A DNA stretch of 64,000 bases from Lactifluus volemus (taxonomy: Eukaryota > Basidiomycota > Agaricomycetes > Russulales > Russulaceae), in NCBI GenBank assembly GCA_022376515.1, contig WTXI01000010.1:62001-126000 (forward strand). The letters run 5' to 3'. The translations under genes were made by a program, and so were the position numbers. Under the pieces are notes generated by a model, which was not told where the DNA came from, ran no database searches, and saw only the letters and a program-made list of their open reading frames with translations. The first letter of the stretch is position 1. Every line of letters begins with the position of its first letter. Of the stretch, positions 22,163-34,552 are shown one piece after another.

Positions 22163-25100
22163 TCAATTGGCCGTCGTCGTTTCTTCTGCGAGGACGCCAC
22201 GATGCGGAAAGTGTGCTGTCGATAAGGCTACAATATCTGTTTTGGTGATCATGCCCGTCAATACTCCCGCCTGCGAAAACATGATGTGTCGTAGATTCTA
22301 CAACAGCAGCACACATCAACAAGTCGTCGAAATCGATGGAGCGATTAAGGCTCACTAGTCTGTGGAACATGTTCACGACAAGCTCCAGTGGAACCTCTTT
22401 CCGCAGCTGCATTGCATCTTCTAAGAGGGGCGACATGTCTGCACAGTCACCATCCTGTGGACCACTAAAACGACCTTTCCGGGCTGCCCCACCACTCTCT
22501 GCGAAAAGAGGTTCTGAAAGGGGGTAGTCGGCCCATCGACAACTGAAAGATAAGCGCGAAATTACGAACCAATGAAGCTCTCGAGCTTCTCGCGCGCCAC
22601 GTAACCTAACAGTATTCCATCCCGTACGACTGGAAAGCCGTGGTACTGCCACGTATCCAGCGACCTCTCTATGGGAATCACGTCAACCCAGTGGTTCTAA
22701 GCCTGTCAACAAAGACATGACACCAACTAAGCTCTCCAAGCGAAGAATCCTCGTGCAAGACGATCAGATCCTGAACAGGCGTCATCGCGTCCGCCGCTAT
22801 CTCGCCATTATCACGAAATTCGAAGGGTGTGAGCCATGGATATCGGCGCAGCGCGATCCACGACGCATAGATCCCGTCCGGGACAAACGCATCAGCAACC
22901 CACTTCGAGATCATGACTGAGATCATGATCGGAAGGACGTGCGATAATGCTCCCGTTAACTGCGGATACGATCAGTCTGTTTTACTATCAAAGCGCACAT
23001 TCATGGTTCACCTCGAACACGATCACGACAAGTGAAACTGGCCAGTCATGAGTAAGCTTCTCGTTCAAACTGGGAGCCTTACTAACCAGTCATCCTAGTT
23101 ACGCCGGCCAGCATAGATGACGCGCCAATAACAGCATAAAAGCCAGGATAAATGCAGCGGACTGTCGGGTCGGGTGAGCAGGCAGAGAAGAACCACGCTT
23201 TAGGGTATGCGTGATATAAGCCCTGGCTGAAACACTGTTGAGCCCACTACGTCAAGGAGTAGCACGTAGCCGTACATCAAGAGACCGACTGCACGTCCAA
23301 GCGCTGCCCCTATCGCAATTGTTGGCAGGAATATTCCAGCTGGGACCTAAGGGCGGTCATTATTGTCTCGTTGGGATCACGGAATAAGTCTTACCATCAT
23401 GCCGAATGTCCACGCAGTGAAGCCAACCTTCACTACTCCAGTCAATACAAGTAAAAAAACATTCTCCCACATCGCCGAGGGGCTGTCAAGCCGTTACTCT
23501 ATCGGCCATCGACATTAAAATGAAAAATAGACTAACTTGCACAATCCATGAAAATCGATGCGTTGGGGGTCACATTCTTGAAAGAGGTTGGCTACAAGCT
23601 CGGAAGAAGGGACCCTATCACGTCCATATAGTCTAGACCGTCCATGTGCAAAGCGATATCCTTACCTGAGAAAAACAACCTAAGGGATACATGCTTTCCA
23701 GCCCACATAAAACGATAAGAAACGAAGTCCTCACCAAATAGCTCACGGCGGCGGTCACTGCTGCTGCGCCTATCACTTCAGTGATTGGCCACTCATGTAA
23801 TATGCTATTTCTCCTGTATACGGCGGCCGTAATATTTAACTTGATCAGCAAAGAGCCAAGAACCCCCTGTATATTTCGTAATTAGAACCCAGTTTAATTA
23901 GAGAAAATCGCAGGAGTGGCGTACCCCAATCACCGCAAGACATGTCCATGGAATCTGGGCGATATTAGTTGAAGGCTATCGGACGTCAGAAGTCTGTACA
24001 AACGAGTTCAAAGGCTAGCCAAGTGTCACTTCCACTGGTCACCTAGGCATATACGTTGTTATATGGTCTTGTATGATAGACGATAGGCAAAACAAACTTG
24101 AAACAAAACGAGTTTTGAGGTCCGGAACGGGTCCACATACTGTAGCGCGACTGCTGCAATGACCGAAGTCACGAACCCGCGCCACATCACATCAAAATCG
24201 CCGCCAAAGGCGTCAAGTTCTGCGATGGTGTTGAGTCTTGCGAATACGTTGAAGTGAAAAGCTGCAGCATACCCTCGAGGCCGAAGAGGACTCCACCAAG
24301 TGGGCTTCCAAAGGCCACGGAGACCCCTGCGGCGGCTGCGGCCGCCAGAATCTTCCGTTTTTGCGCTAGATCTTATGTTGAGCGAGGTAGTGCAGGGACG
24401 AGGACGCGTACCTTCGTTTCGATGAAACTGTGAGAAAAGCCTCATGAAGAGGAACGACATGCAGCATGATACATGTACCAAAGGCCCCTGATACAATAAG
24501 ATGCAGAAGCGAATCAGGCAATGTGAATTTTACCTCCTTTCCAAGGGAGAGTCCCGAAGAGACAGAGAGAGCGAGGCCGAGCGCCTTTATAAGAAGGGTC
24601 CAAGAGCTCAGGAATGAGTCAAAGACATAGCCGCCAAGAATCTTCAACACACGATGGTTATCAAAAAGCGAATACCCAGTCTCGTTATTCTACTCACGGC
24701 CTTGATTTCTGGAACTGGGAACTGGTTTGACACCAATATGAATGAAATACTCAGCAAGGAACACTCACTCCCTGTATGGAAAGCACTAACTTCCGTAGTC
24801 AAGCAGAATTCTAAATGCATTCGCCAGTATGGGGACTCACTATGGGGCATATGAAACTACCAGCACTGCGGCACTTGCTGCAAACGCTGTCTGAGGACAG
24901 ATGGAAGTGAAAACACAACTGAAAGAGCAGCAAAGTGCGTACAGATAGCAAAATGTACGCAAATGAATGAAGGAGTGATTGTCCCAGTATAGAGCTGATG
25001 CCAAAGTACTCTCCCCAGGGCAGCCAGTCACGACAGACATGACCCGCTAGGGACATCCTTAGCGGTAGAGATGGAAATCACGAATAAGCTCACGTACGTT

Positions 25101-25662
25101 CCACTCCTGCACAGCACTGGACCTGGTTCCATAAAATTCCCCGCGTACATCTACCCTCTCGAAGACCCGATAACCTTTGACGACGCATACACGTCATTGG
25201 TCAGTCAACGAGGACGACGAAAAGGGACTCACCACATGACCAGTATGTCCAGCCATCCACCTGCGAGGCCAACGCAGATGCCGGTGAGAATGATAACGAA
25301 CCATAATTTAGTGACATCCTTGAAGGGCGAAATCAACCCTCTAAATCCGGGTTGCGAGACCAACACCTTCCATCTCTCGCGTTCTGATGCATCTTCATGC
25401 CACCAGTCGATAGTATCGCCGTCACGATAACGCGGACGGAGCCGGTGCCTGTGGGCACTCCTTGACCAATCCTCTAAGTTCGGAGAAATGTCATATTCTT
25501 CGGCAGAGTACGAGGATCGTTTGAAGTGCGATGATGAACGAGGTTCAGTGAAAGGCCATGACGGACCACTAGAAATGATTATCAGTGAGAAAAGAGAAGT
25601 TCAGAATTGCATGCTCACGATGCAAGACCCACATCCTCTGTCCATTGACCATCAGGTTGCAT
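22163..25662 (-). CDS. CLC-type chloride channel / Cl-/H+ exchanger, 24 exons
   Basis: Exons (descending): 25662-25619, 25568-25233, 25174-25098, 25046-24943, 24890-24841, 24785-24769, 24714-24698, 24641-24534, 24487-24412, 24365-24273, 24219-24098, 24042-24004, 23954-23925, 23866-23735, 23679-23666, 23632-23537, 23482-23395, 23346-23276, 23226-23087, 23037-23012, 22959-22728, 22668-22570, 22513-22356, 22297-22163. The join is 2304 nt (767 aa), in phase throughout. The N-terminal block [18 protein letters not shown] is followed by the channel core: TGIPEIKA, GKEGPLVHV (gating glutamate), [13 protein letters not shown] (second glutamate of exchangers) and GIFLP. Two C-terminal CBS domains follow ([17 protein letters not shown]; last exon). 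It would control vacuolar or endomembrane Cl-/pH, like yeast Gef1. Some junctions (exons 12, 21-23) use weak donors. Confidence 0.92.
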
Positions 25663-25840
25663 ACTTGCAATAAACGTGCGCTGATGGTCAGTGAATGAAT
25701 CGCAACGATCTGGGTAGCCCCGGTCCGCCAACAATTTGTCATGTCACGTCACGATCGTCACGGTAACCACGTTACCGATTAATTAGCTAATCAACGCTTT
25801 CCAGAAAAAGTCACACGACTGATGTATCCGCAAAGCGGTC
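25663..25840. promoter_or_regulatory. Shared divergent promoter, CLC / Med4
   Basis: Only 178 bp separate the CLC start codon (minus, 25662) from the Med4 start codon (plus, 25841). A bidirectional promoter is therefore likely. The interval carries several CACG/CGTGA-type repeats around 25743-25775 but no clear TATA box. Confidence 0.45.
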
Positions 25841-26697
25841 ATGGCTAACCCACCTGCGATTTCATCACACTCGACGCAGCGGGATAAACTTGGCGGTCCA
25901 CAACTGACTAGTTCGACGACGAACCTCCTTCTTGGTCCTCTCAACCATTTGAACAGCGTCGCGCAGCAGCTCCTTCAGTCCCTTTCTCCCCCACACACAA
26001 AGCCACCACCGCCCCCCCAATTACTGCACTTGCAGAGGCAGATGCTGCCATCGCAGCAGCTGTACACCTAGTTCATATTCACCAAAAAAAGCAGCAACGA
26101 ATTGATGCGTTAAAAGCGGATGTCCTTGCTTTGGAAGACTCGTGGCGTACTATTTTAGCGCAACTCGAGGAGGGCAGACGTAATTTGGAAGCGGTAATCA
26201 CCGAAGGCGACGCACGACTCAATTCTATAGAGCAAGCGAATGATGGTACGTCAACGCTCCCCCCTTTCAGTCTCAATGGTCCACTAAAGCAAGTTTTTTT
26301 GTAGCCGCGATTCCATATCCTGAACTTCTCGCTTACGCGCAGAGTCTGAGCGCGTTTACTTCCGCCCCACCTAATTTACCCAACCTCTCATTGCCTGGTC
26401 AACCCGCTCCACTCCTTTTTTTCCCGCCCTTTCCTAACGAGGAGAAGATGCGTCGTGGGCATCTCAACGCTGAGGAGCCCCTCGGGCCGTTGGGTGAAAC
26501 TCACTCTGTTGGTCGGCGTGAGTGTCTCAATTAGGCGTATACTCTATCCTTATGCATTTTAACTCCTATTAGCTCCCTCGCCCTCACCAGAACTTAATCG
26601 GGGCCAAGTTGCCAACCCGTATCGCCCCATGGATAACCGGCCACCACAGAAGATGGTTGACCTGGAGCTTGATCTTAACCCTGATCTTGATCTTTGA
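25841..26697 (+). CDS. MED4: Mediator complex subunit 4 (Med4), with an apparent 1-nt deletion
   Basis: Three exons: 25841-26245, 26305-26517, 26573-26697; about 247 aa if one base is restored. Med4 sits in the Mediator middle module that links activators to RNA polymerase II. The order of features fits the family. A Leu-rich start leads into LLLGPLNHLNSVAQQLLQSL and a poly-Pro stretch. A coiled coil follows (HIHQKKQQRIDALKADVLAL to LEAVITEGDARLNSIEQA), then the signature IPYPELLAYAQSLSAFTSAP, and an acidic Leu-Asp tail (DLELDLNPDLDL). The frame breaks in the C run at 26012-26018: seven C where eight would join the N-terminal and coiled-coil frames. There is no room for an intron there. Med4 is a core gene, so a read error is the simpler explanation. 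Confidence 0.85.
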
Positions 26698-26891
26698 TTA
26701 CATTTCTATTGCACACTCCGCGTATTTTCCTGCGTACTTCATGCCCTCGGCACACACCCCGAACCTTCGCATTTGGGAAGGTACATGGATGCTCGGGTGG
26801 TGCCGCCCTGTCATTGTTCGCCTAGGTATATATAATTGCCGAGTACAGTTGAGGGAGACAAATCCCTACTCAGACCCCCCTGTCAGCCCCC

Positions 26892-27962
26892 ATGTCATCA
26901 ATAAACATGCAAATGACGACTCTAGAACCGAACAGCTCTCTCGACACTCCAATGAGCGACTCCCATCCAATTATTCGCCTTCCTGCCGAGGTCCTTTCTG
27001 AAATAATGTGTTACCTACCCTTGTTTCGAGGCCACAATGCCCCATCCATTCGCCCACTCGACCGCGACCTTGACCCCTCTGGGAATTTCACTACCAACGA
27101 TCCTATTCGTACGCCACATTGGGTCGCAGTCAGCCACGTCTGCTATCGCTGGCGTGAAATAGCACTCAAGTGCAAAGCTCTCTGGACGTGTATTCCACTC
27201 GTGAGCGTTCGTTGGGCACAACGTGCTATCGAGCTCTCCGACCCTTATCCTATCACCCTTCACATTGATTCCAAAGAAGCTTCTCTTGATAGGGGATACG
27301 TGTCCGTCGATGCCCTATGTCACGCACTCGTCCATCTCCACCGGATCCGCAAAATCCACATGCACAGGCCTTGGGGTACGAAGTATGGCGATCACATCAT
27401 GGCCGTCGTATATGGTGCCCTGTGTCAAGGAGCGCCGGCCCTCGAGGAGCTCGACCTTTCCTCCCAAATAGCACTTCGGGTAAAGTCCGGGCCTAACGAC
27501 ACGATTATGTCCGTCTTTGCGGAATTACGCACGCTCCGCCTCGATCTGTGCTTCGTTCCCGCAGATTGCTTCTTATTTCTTCCAACTCTGACGCACGTTC
27601 AGCTGTCTGTGACAAGATCCATGTGGCCGACGCTGGAGTCGATGCTCAGCACCCTCGCACTCATACCCAAAGTCCAAGTCCTCGGACTATGTGGCACGCT
27701 TCCTACCGAATCCTACGTGACTTTGCCCCCTCCGACTATCCGCCTTCCATCCCTCGAGGAGCTGCATCTCAGTGGCACCGGACAGGGTATTTCGGCGGTT
27801 TTACAGGCAATGATATTCCGGGACAGTGTACAAGTTTATGTCACCCTTCCCCAATATTCTCACGGAGAACGGATCTGCTCCAATATGGACGCAGAGCGTT
27901 GCGCCCGAGAACGCCTACACGAGCTATTAAGAAGTTATCCATCTATATACGCTTCAAGCTAG
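26892..27962 (+). CDS. F-box domain protein, single exon
   Basis: 356 aa. An F-box lies at about residues 26-45 (IIRLPAEVLSEIMCYLP), followed by the WVAVSHVCYRWREIALKCKALWTCI segment typical of basidiomycete F-box/LRR-like proteins. The remainder has irregular leucine-rich strand patterns (ALEELDLSSQ, LRTLRLDL, LPSLEELHLSG). It would act as a substrate receptor of an SCF ubiquitin ligase. It starts 195 bp downstream of Med4. Compared with the usual 450-550 aa of this group it is short, so the C-terminus may be truncated or frameshifted; I could not identify the missing part. Confidence 0.75.
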   Translation: MSSINMQMTTLEPNSSLDTPMSDSHPIIRLPAEVLSEIMCYLPLFRGHNAPSIRPLDRDLDPSGNFTTNDPIRTPHWVAVSHVCYRWREIALKCKALWTCIPLVSVRWAQRAIELSDPYPITLHIDSKEASLDRGYVSVDALCHALVHLHRIRKIHMHRPWGTKYGDHIMAVVYGALCQGAPALEELDLSSQIALRVKSGPNDTIMSVFAELRTLRLDLCFVPADCFLFLPTLTHVQLSVTRSMWPTLESMLSTLALIPKVQVLGLCGTLPTESYVTLPPPTIRLPSLEELHLSGTGQGISAVLQAMIFRDSVQVYVTLPQYSHGERICSNMDAERCARERLHELLRSYPSIYASS

Positions 27963-28659
27963 GCGCTGCTCACGTGCTCACAAATGGATTGCTTTTTTTG
28001 GGGAGAGAATGCTCGGAGAGTGTACTTGAAGTAGACGACTGCCACGAGTGACGTTGCGATTAGGTTAAGATACACGGGACATCGAAGGTGGTAGTATTCT
28101 ATTACTTAGGCTGGACAGTAGGCCAGGCGACTTGTCCATTTTTCAGTGTTGTGACTGTTCCTGAGCTCGGACTGTTTTTGGTAGGGGATACTTGCATGAT
28201 AAGGTTTAGGCTAAGTGGCGGAACATTAAGAATGATGCCCGCTCTTGCCGGGACGACGATTTTTGATTTTATCACTTGGCGGGTAGTGCTGTGTGGTCAA
28301 ACGACCACGGGCCGGGGTCGGACAAAAAAAGGTTCGGCACTTTCGGGAACTGAGTGTCGAAATGGCAGATAAAAGTCTAAACAATGCGCATTTTCCGAGT
28401 TTTGGGGAACTGGGGGTTGGCCATAAAGGAAAGTACATAATTTGCCCGAGCCCGAGGGGGGTGACCGCATTCGTTCATTCAATTTATCGCTTCCCGTGAG
28501 GCCCGGTCTTCACGAGAAAACGTTGTTCGGACCATTCCCGTGAAATGATCCCACTACTGTATCTCTACATAGCCAATCTTCCAGACGTCTATGTCAATCA
28601 AAGTGTCATTCGCCTAATATCATCTGATCGACGCCACCAGACGTCCGCAAGGTTTCAAA
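27963..28659. other. Intergenic between convergent F-box gene and PSO2
   Basis: About 700 bp with no recognised gene; contains the 3' ends of both neighbours. Confidence 0.5.
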
Positions 28660-31424
28660 TTACCAATACTCTAATGTCCGATATGGGACGACCCCAGGCG
28701 GACGTTTTTTACGCTCTGCTTCCCAACGTGTTATCCAAGTAGATATTTTTGCGCGGCTCGCCGAGCTCTCAACGTTGACCGTCGCGATGATGCGCGCCCA
28801 ATCGAGGGAAAGCGCAAAGCACGTGAGTTCAAAGAACGAACTGTGCTCTGAATATGGCACTCCGAAGAGCTGGGCAGTTGATGTCGAGCCACGCGCAGGT
28901 TGCAGATTCGCGTACGTGAATTCACGGTGTGGTGGACGGGCAAGGATGGAGCTGATCGATGAGGTCGTGCTCGTGCCAGCGGGCGGCGAGTAACTACGAA
29001 GTAGCGGGTTTAACAGAACGACCCTCAGGCGGGGACAGGCGACTCACGTCCAACCAGTGGGACGGAAGGCAATAGCCTTGGTCCAGTGGCCTTCCAGCGC
29101 TTGATATACTCCTTGAGCCTGTCGGACGTGACGACACCCAAAGGCACCAAATGAACATTAGCAGAGAACGGGTCTGCGGACAACATTCCGTGCAGCTCTG
29201 GATCTGATTGACAACGAAGGATCGCGGCTTTTCGTGAATCGCAATAGATTTTCGTATTCAAAGCTTTCGCGATAGCTGAGAAAATTAATTAGCATTAATG
29301 TACCGCCTGGGCCCAACGCACAAACCTTTCGCGATGCGCTCTTTGCCAATGGAATACGTACTATACTAATGTCAGTTTTCAGGTGCTTATGCGCTACAAT
29401 AAAAGTGGCGCACCCGACAAGAACGAGAGTGTTGATGCTCTTGGGATCACCTGTCACCTCTTGCTTGGGAGTGCAAGTGATCCAACTGCTCACAGAACCC
29501 TTCTCATCCTCGGGCGCAATACTTTGACCTGAGACTAAGCGTTTGGCGAGCTCTGCGCAGGCAGAAATGACCTGCACTTGGGCAGGGAACAGGTACTACT
29601 CGTTTTTCCAATGAGCGAGGGGCTTCATACATCATTAACTTTTGCTCACTCTAGGATTAAGGTAAGTTGTATCCAAGTATATAATATCGATTCGTTTGTC
29701 TTTGATAGCTTGGTGTAATGTTTGTTGAGGAGACGCTCTGAAGTCCCCACAATGGAGATACCGGAAGATTCTTGGTGATCCAACGTAGCTTGACTTGTAG
29801 GGACTATCACCAGCATTGACGGTCTGTGGGCCTTCGAAAAGGAACAGAGATGATCCAGGACCTGTGCAAAACATGATATATGTAGACGCAAGCATCGACA
29901 AACAAGGACTTACAGTGGTTCGCATCGATAAGGGTTACCGTGACGCCCCCTGACTCGGGGACCAGAGTGGGCACATTCATGGGAAGAGGATGGACCCATT
30001 TAGGGTTGACCGACAGCATATGGATAATCAGATTAGCAGTGCCCTCTGCACAGAGTTTTCAGGTCCAAGGGTGACAAAGAGTCGATGGGACAATACCAGA
30101 GCAGTAAATTGGACCTGCTTGCCAAGTCGACGATAAATTCGTGTAATGGTCTGAATGTGCGTGCCTGGACAAAGATCGACGGGTAAGAACAATTCAGGCA
30201 CGAATGGATGGCATTACGTCAAGAAGTAAGATGTCACCCCAGGAATTGCCCCATAACGAAATGCATCGACAGCAATGGGCATACCCTGCAGAATCTTGTA
30301 AAAAGGTGCCTTTCTTCGCCCACTAGATGCTTTTGTTGAACGGAAATTGCGGCCTTCTGCGATCTCAGCTTCCTTCCAGGCATCATTTTCTTTGTGCGAG
30401 GACATGAGTATCGAGAACGCGTTGCAACTAACTGACCCTGCGCCTTTAGGTTGTGCTGGTGGTGCGGGTGAATTGTGAGGAGAGGATGGAGGGGTTGGGG
30501 AAAGTGCGGTGAGACCAAATGTGTCACAGCACTCATTAATGTGCGACTGCATATCCTGGAACAAAACCCCATGAGACAGGGAAACGGTAGATTGTAGGAA
30601 GGAACTGACAGGTGGTGAAAGGCTCGTCGAAGTTTCTCCGCAAAATGGACACTGGTCGAGGTTATCTCCTGAGAAATCGGCGTGTTCGTCCTCAAGCTTC
30701 AAAGCCTCTTCGATCTCGTCGTCATCAGTTAATTCAAGGACATCATTCATCTCGGCCTCATTCGTTCGGACAAGTTCGTCATCACCAGTTCCCCAGTCAT
30801 CGTCCATGTCGATGACATTGTCTTCCGCGCTGATTGAAGGGACATCACCTGACTTATCTATCAGAGGACAGGATGAGGCAGACGAGTCCGCAGAGAGGGA
30901 TCAGGAGCAGACAAGTGGAGTTGTCGTTCCGTAGACATAGAACTACTGGTACCAGCCTGAACGTTCTCGCCTTTAGCAGTCGGTAGCACGTCTTGGTCAT
31001 CAGGGACAAGTAACGTTGGCTTCCCAAACTCAGAAAATGGAAGATAACTGTCCTGTGAATGCGTGAAGAGGTCTTGACTGCCGAAAAGTAACTCCGTTTT
31101 CACCCTCTTGACCGAGCTCGCTTCATTAGTAACGGCCTCAACCACTTCAACATCTGAGCTGCTTCCGGATCGGTATATGGTCTTCCGTTTGGTACAAGAC
31201 ACGGGTACATCGTCATCATCCGAGTCCAGATCAATTATTTCGGCGCCAGGTGGGGGTTTCTGCCTTGTTATCGGCTTGACGCGAGAGCTCAGAGGGATTG
31301 CTTTGGTGCACTTTTGGACGTGAGATGACGCGCCTCGGGTTTTAGAAGTCTCGGGTTTCGCAAAAAACTGGTCTAATGTTGTAGGAGGGGGTGGGTAAAA
31401 CAAGGGTTTCTTTGAAGGTGCCAT
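28660..31424 (-). CDS. PSO2: DNA interstrand cross-link repair nuclease PSO2/SNM1, with an apparent 1-nt deletion
   Basis: Ten exons (descending): 31424-30953, 30857-30610, 30555-30218, 30164-30097, 30045-29914, 29861-29650, 29595-29414, 29360-29326, 29275-29048, 28993-28660; about 749 aa with one base restored. It is a 5' exonuclease for interstrand cross-links. The N-terminus has a PIP-like LDQFF, then an acidic region and a UBZ4-type C2HC zinc finger (CPFCG...MQSHINECCD). The metallo-beta-lactamase fold starts at FRYGAIPGVTSYFLTHAHSDH (HxHxDH metal site) and continues with DANHCPGSS and LHCGDFRA. The beta-CASP/DRMBL part ends with VPYSEHSSFFELTCF. Between 29089 and 29092 one base is missing: the frame before reads KRWK and the frame after reads HWTKA, with a single-codon gap. 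The first intron (30952-30858, 95 nt) is the least certain. Confidence 0.88.
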
Positions 31425-32608
31425 GCTGCGCTAGTTGACTCGAGCCCAAGCGCGTCAAGGGACCGCGTCAAGGGAAGCCGCGTCAAATTAGGGGCACGTA
31501 TTATGTCATCCTCTTTAACCCTGTCTCTAAATCACCGCCCTTTGTTACGCAATCTGCAATCTTTTGTTTTCCAGTCCAGAACCATGTTGTGCTAGCAGGG
31601 ACTCTTTTAGGTCTACCGCTTGCTGCGCATGACTCACACGTGGCACTACGTCAGTCTCCTGGACAGCCAGTTCACATAAAACCTCACCGGATCCGCTGTC
31701 ATTGGCCATCTCATCTATCCTTCTCGGTCCACATCTCTCTCCAAATAGATGCATTATTCATTTCACCAAGCTCCTGAGCTTGATTTCGCATCATTGAGAT
31801 TACCAATGCAAGCCAATTCTTTCTTCATCTCAACACCGACTTCAAGCAACCTGAAGATCTCAGCGTTCAACTCCGTGCTTTCCATTATCTGACCCCCCCT
31901 CCAGGAATCGTCCATCAGATGTTATTTTGCATGATAGAGGACATCACTACCTGTCGTGCAACCAGAATCCGATCTCGTGGGTGTGGGGAGATCTGTGTAG
32001 GAGGGCATACAATCGCTCATATGGGGATATCAACGTTTACCTCGAGGGCTTCACTAGCTTGTGGTTTCGTATGTCGTGGAAGACTATAGGAACGATTTGA
32101 CAGGGGTTATGCGTGCGTACGCTCTCGACTTGCCTCTAAAGGTCCTGCAACATAACGTTTGAATTATAGTAAGGGCCGAGATCATCATGGTACTGGCCGA
32201 CGGGAACGAGAGTAGGAGCGCGCCACGATTGTATAATGACGTAATTGTCAGGTATTTTCTCTCTTCATGCTGAAATCTTTCGATGCGACATCGATCTACC
32301 TTTGAGCGATGATGCCGCGCAGCAGATCTGGATGGAGAAATTTCTGACCCTTCCGTAGACATTTTATCGCGGAGCGTGGGCGTTTTTGTCACCAGTTCTA
32401 GAGCAAAGAGTTGATACGTAACCTAGATACTATCGTGTGCTTATCAAACCCCAAAAAAGAACCCCGAACCTGATCTGAACAGGGGGATATATATTGGCTT
32501 TGCCAAGCTCGCGTGCGGGATATGCTTACTATGGCACTATTTATAACGACAAAAGGGAGGTCCACCCGACAACCTCCGATTTCGTTATTGCTCTTGTGCT
32601 GCACTACC
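31425..32608. other. Intergenic / divergent promoter region
   Basis: About 1.2 kb between the divergent PSO2 and aminotransferase genes. Open frames are short and unrecognised. TATATATT at about 32489 is 120 bp upstream of the aminotransferase ATG and may be its TATA element. Confidence 0.45.
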
Positions 32609-34401
32609 ATGTCGTCCGACACAGATAAAGTACCAGATAAAGGGGCGCCGACGCCGCGCCCCACAGCAATCTTGCATCGCACACCATGGCAGCCACCAGT
32701 AGCTGTCAGCGGAAGAGGGATTTATATCACGCTCGAGGACGGACGAGAAGTGATCGACGCGGTCGGTGGTGCCGCCGTCGCGTGCGTTGGAAATGGTCAT
32801 CCGGTCATCCGGGAAGCCTTGAAAGAGCAGGTCGATAAGCTTGCCTGTGAGTCATCCAAAAACCAATAATGTGCGATAAGTTGACGAGGCTGGATTAGAT
32901 GTATACAACATGCAGCTGTCAAATGAGCCTGCTGAAGAACTGGCCAGAATGCTGGTCGACTCGGGCAAAGGAGCTTTTGAACTTTGTGGCTTCTTCGCTG
33001 GAGGTGACAACTTTTTTTGGGTTCCTATCATAGCAACTTGAATGACTTGTTTTAGGTTCAGAGGCAATGGAAGGAGCCATCAAGCTCGCTCGTCAGGTGC
33101 GCCCTTCTCATATTTGGCAACTTTTCTGTAAACCATCTCGTAGTATTGGTATGAACAAAAGGAGCCGCAACGCAGAAATTTCATTTCCAGGCACCTTTCC
33201 TACCACGGCAACACGGTTACTACCTTATCTCTCTCGGGTCATCCCACACGGCGCGCACCGTATGATCAAATTCTTCAACACGACAACTTTCACAAAGTGT
33301 CACCGGCCTACGGAAAGCGATTCCGACGTCCGGAAGAAACCGAGGAACAATATGTGGAAAGGTTGCGTCAGGAACTTGAGAACAAGTTCCTCGAGCTTGG
33401 ACCGGACACCGTCATAGGCTGTAAGCATCTTCACCCCACTAGAAGGCGCAGTGTTGACTCTTGTGAAAAAAAAAAAGTCGTGGCAGAGACGGTAGTCGGA
33501 GCGACCACTGGAGCGCTCCCGGCACCTAAAGGGTATTTCAAGGCTATGAAATCCGTTTGCAGCAAGTATGGTGCTTTATTTATTTTAGATGAAGTTATGT
33601 GCGGAATGGGCCGTGAGTCACCTGGTTTGCCTCGAGGTGCTTGGAATTTGACAGGGGGAGGGGATGTAGGGATGGGGACAACACACGCTTGGGAGAGCTT
33701 CGGTGATAACGTGCCACCAGACATTCAAGCTGTCGCCAAGGGTCTTGGTGGAGGGTATGCCGTTCTTGACTGTAGGACGATATGAGTGGTTCTGACTTTG
33801 GCATAGATACGCCTCGATTGGTGCTATCCTTATGTCCAAAAGGGTCGCAGACGGCATTCGGGATAAGGATGGTTTCTGGAAGCATGGTCACACATACATG
33901 GTGTGTTCTAAGCACATCTTACCTGTCTTTTTTTGATCGGTGTAAAACCCCTATGGTGAGGCGCATCCTCTCTCCTGTGCAGCTGCGATTGCTGTGCAAA
34001 AAGTGATTGGGGCGGAGAACCTTCTCGAAAATGGGCGCCAAACCGGGGAATACCTCGCCAGCCGTCTTGGGGAGCGTCTACAATCTCCCACTGCACTCGC
34101 ACAACCGATTGTGTTTGACGTGCGAGGGGGAGGATCGTTCTGGGCTGTCGAGTTTGATCTCAATTGCCCTGAAGGACGGCAACTAGATTTTAAGGGTCAA
34201 CGACTAGCGATGGTCGTGCAAGCTCGTTGCTTAGAGAAAGGATTGATCGTGATGGGGATGACAGGGGGTGCGAATATTGAAGGGACAGAGGGGGATCATA
34301 TAATATTTTCACCTGCATACAATATTGAAATTGAGGAGGTGGACAAGGTTGTCGAAATATTTGTGGATAGCTTAGAGCAAGTGTTAAAGGAGTCATCTTA
34401 A
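32609..34401 (+). CDS. Class III PLP-dependent aminotransferase
   Basis: Eight exons: 32609-32846, 32899-33003, 33056-33096, 33144-33420, 33478-33612, 33670-33754, 33807-33900, 33961-34401, giving 471 aa, all in phase. Members of this fold (omega-aminotransferases, ornithine/acetylornithine and beta-alanine aminotransferases) move an amino group via pyridoxal phosphate. Seen in order: VGGAAVACVGNGHP, the cofactor-phosphate loop GGSEAMEGAIKLAR, FISRHLSYHGNT, the invariant aspartate in LFILDEVMCGMGR (Asp258), and the Schiff-base lysine in AVAKGLGGGYAS (Lys289). C-terminal GGGSFWAVEFDL is also a family block. At the exon 7/8 junction the usual Gln of HTYQAHPLS is Met, which may mean the junction is slightly misplaced. 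The substrate cannot be assigned. Confidence 0.88.
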
Positions 34402-34552
34402 GCGGAGATTGGTCCAAAGCCACTGACGGCCCTTAACCCTTTGGTCAGAACCTCGACCTACACCTGACTTCTCTTTTTTTTATTTCTTTTCATCCATCCG
34501 TGACTTTTGACCAAACCACAGTCAGCACTCGATGGCTGGCGGCCGGCTCTAA

